Shown one piece after another: positions 62,057 through 64,000 of a stretch of DNA of 64,000 nucleotides. The translations under genes and the position numbers were made by a program. The stretch is from positions 1 to 64,000 of the forward strand of contig CATJHO010000124.1 of assembly GCA_949740535.1 (NCBI GenBank). Reading direction: 5' to 3'. The notes under the pieces are model-generated. The model had not been told where the DNA came from and searched no databases. It saw only the letters and a list, made by a program, of their open reading frames with translations. Every line of letters begins with the position of its first letter. Position 1 is the stretch's first letter. This stretch comes from an uncultured Lachnospiraceae bacterium. Lineage in GTDB: Bacteria > Bacillota > Clostridia > Lachnospirales > Lachnospiraceae.

Positions 62057-62823
62057 TAGTTCTCCTCCCTGTTCATTACTTCTTCTGCCAACGCGCGGTA
62101 ACTCTCTGCTCCGGCTGATTTTGTATCATACATGGTAATGGGATAACCGTGGCTGGGCGCCTCTGCCAGTCTTACATTCCGTGGAATGATAGTGCTGTAA
62201 ACTTTCTGCTTGACATTAGCCCGGACATTTTCCACTACCTGTAAAGACAGATTCGTTCTGGCATCAAACATGGTAAATACAATTCCCTCTATATCCAGAT
62301 ATGGATTTAACCTCTCCCGTACCAGATTAATCGTATGTATCAACTGGCTTAGTCCTTCCAATGCATAATACTCACACTGAATCGGAACAAGTACGGTATC
62401 TGCTGTTGTCATAGCATTAATAGTTAGAAGGTTTAAGGAAGGTGGACAGTCAATTAAAATAAAATCATATCGATCCCGGATTCGATCTACTTCTTTTTTT
62501 ATAATATACTCTTTCTCCTGAATTCCGATTAATTCAATCTCTGCCGCTGCCAAATCTACATTAGAGGGAATTAAAAAAAGATTTTCAAACTCTGTAAATT
62601 CAATGCAGTTTTGTATAGGTGCTTCTCCAAGAATTAAATCATAAACTGTGTATTCCAGCTGGCTTTTTTCAACCCCCACACCGCTGGTTGCATTTCCTTG
62701 CGGATCTAAATCAATTAATAAAACCTGCTTATTCTTTTCAGCTAAAGCTGCTGCTAAATTAATCGCAGTTGTTGTCTTTCCTACACCGCCTTTTTGGTTG
62801 GCGATTGCAATTACTCTTCCCAT
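62056..62823 (-). CDS. parA: Chromosome partitioning ATPase ParA (Soj)
   Basis: VIAIANQKGGVGKTTTAINLAAALAEKNKQVLLIDLDPQGNATSGVG. Confidence 0.97.
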   Translation of the reverse strand: MGRVIAIANQKGGVGKTTTAINLAAALAEKNKQVLLIDLDPQGNATSGVGVEKSQLEYTVYDLILGEAPIQNCIEFTEFENLFLIPSNVDLAAAEIELIGIQEKEYIIKKEVDRIRDRYDFILIDCPPSLNLLTINAMTTADTVLVPIQCEYYALEGLSQLIHTINLVRERLNPYLDIEGIVFTMFDARTNLSLQVVENVRANVKQKVYSTIIPRNVRLAEAPSHGYPITMYDTKSAGAESYRALAEEVMNREEN

Positions 62824-62844
62824 AATCTTCTCCCTGGTTTTATA

Positions 62845-62860
62845 TGTTTCACGTGAAACA
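62845..62860. promoter_or_regulatory. parS site (ParB binding)
   Basis: TGTTTCACGTGAAACA, exact 16-bp consensus palindrome upstream of parA. Confidence 0.97.
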
Positions 62861-62947
62861 TTTTCTTTTTTTATTATAGCTTATTCTTTTGAGGCTGTCC
62901 ATTGTTAAAGTTATATAAGATTGTCTCTTTTTTCATATATTTGTCTA

Positions 62948-63727
62948 TTACTCGCCAACAATTGTTCTGATATCTCCATGCAGCTGCAATCGCAGTATTC
63001 CACACAAAACCAAATGACCTACATAAAATAAATAAAAGAACCATTTCATCCATTTTGCTCTTCCTCTTGTTCCATTATAAAAATGCATCAATGGCCAGAC
63101 AAGAATAATTCCAAATTGAACGAGACCATAAACTACATCAATACAGAAGCACCATACAATTACATACATAGATATATATGCTGTCATGCCCAATATCTGT
63201 TTTCTTAAATTTTCTCTATTCTTGTAGATATGCAAAGTACACAGTACAGGAAAACAAGACCAGTCACAGGGAAAGGCCAGGAGACACAATACCAGGACAA
63301 GCAATGTTTTCTGCCATTTTTTTAATACAAAGTTTCTTCTTTCATCATCACAAACATACAATGCAACTGTTGCACAAAAAAGCGCCCAAATGACACTGGT
63401 CTGGTTTAATACTGTTTTAAGAAATGGAATAAAAGATATGCCAAAACAGAAATTATAAGCGAAATGTGAAATAACAGCAAACACAAAAAGCCTTAACATA
63501 TATTTTTTTAGGTTTCTTGTATGCTGATATCCTTCAGCAATCATAAACCACATAACAGGAGCTGCTATTCTTCCAATCAGGTGAATTCCAATCAGCCACC
63601 AAGCTTTATTGTCATATCCAGGATATATAGTAGAAACCAAATGATCTGCTAACATAGCTGTAATTGCTGCTAATTTAAGCTGGTTCCCTGAAAATCCCTG
63701 AAATTCTTTACCTGCAATTACATCCAT
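62948..63727 (-). CDS. TraX family membrane protein
   Basis: LKLAAITAMLADHLV...LIGRIAAPVMWFMIAEGYQHTRNLKKYMLRLFVFAVISHFAYNF. Confidence 0.9.
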   Translation of the reverse strand: MDVIAGKEFQGFSGNQLKLAAITAMLADHLVSTIYPGYDNKAWWLIGIHLIGRIAAPVMWFMIAEGYQHTRNLKKYMLRLFVFAVISHFAYNFCFGISFIPFLKTVLNQTSVIWALFCATVALYVCDDERRNFVLKKWQKTLLVLVLCLLAFPCDWSCFPVLCTLHIYKNRENLRKQILGMTAYISMYVIVWCFCIDVVYGLVQFGIILVWPLMHFYNGTRGRAKWMKWFFYLFYVGHLVLCGILRLQLHGDIRTIVGE

Positions 63728-63762
63728 TATTTACACCTCATAAATTATAATTATTTCATAAG

Positions 63763-63990
63763 TTAAGTTTCCAATAATTCTGCCAGCTTTTCATTATCCT
63801 TTTTTGCCTGCATATAAAACCCACCTTTTGTAATAAGCAGTCCTCCAGCAATCATAAGGATAGAGTGAGTAATCAAAGACCACTCCTGAAAGTCAGTTAT
63901 AAAAAAATTGAAAATTCCTATAACAAAAAACAGTAATATAAATCCAAACCAAATAATTTCAAAGATTCGTGTAAAAGAATGAAGACGCAT
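63763..63990 (-). CDS. Small two-TM membrane protein, unknown
   Basis: 75-aa ORF with two hydrophobic segments; no family recognised. Confidence 0.5.
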   Translation of the reverse strand: MRLHSFTRIFEIIWFGFILLFFVIGIFNFFITDFQEWSLITHSILMIAGGLLITKGGFYMQAKKDNEKLAELLET

Positions 63991-64000
63991 TTTTATCTGT

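Overview
The window looks like a chromosomal, origin-proximal segment of a spore-forming Clostridia/Lachnospiraceae-type genome. That placement is inferred from gene content: parA/parB with a perfect parS site, spmA/spmB, bofA, spoIID, ricT and DUF3881. Most genes are on the minus strand and are housekeeping: tadA (tRNA), rsmA, tatD, metG and ileS with T-box leaders, holB, ricT, rsmI, hydF, glgP, serS and parAB. Sugar-utilisation modules are a mannose-family PTS with a D-glucosaminate-type ammonia-lyase/KDPG aldolase operon, a cellobiose PTS with GH1 and a PRD regulator, and a GH2 beta-galactosidase. The main accessory system is a roughly 8.7 kb Tad/Flp pilus locus (about 9.0-17.8 kb). It contains a 56-aa Flp pilin ORF missing from the supplied ORF track and a TadE-like pseudopilin carrying a tandem duplicated His/Cys (VYxT..G...HxSLxC..L..SIR.V...PCxxC) C-terminal domain. 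Other points of interest are an spmA/spmB pair split by a beta-galactosidase and an orphan gene, a DUF885 ORF that runs about 260 bp antisense into its convergent neighbour, a SpoIIQ-like M23 protein lacking recognisable zinc ligands, PerR/Fur-like palindromes at a perR-like gene and a reverse rubrerythrin, and a long nested inverted repeat near 57.2 kb. I saw no CRISPR array, intact IS element or prophage. All family calls were made by reading the sequence, without database searches.
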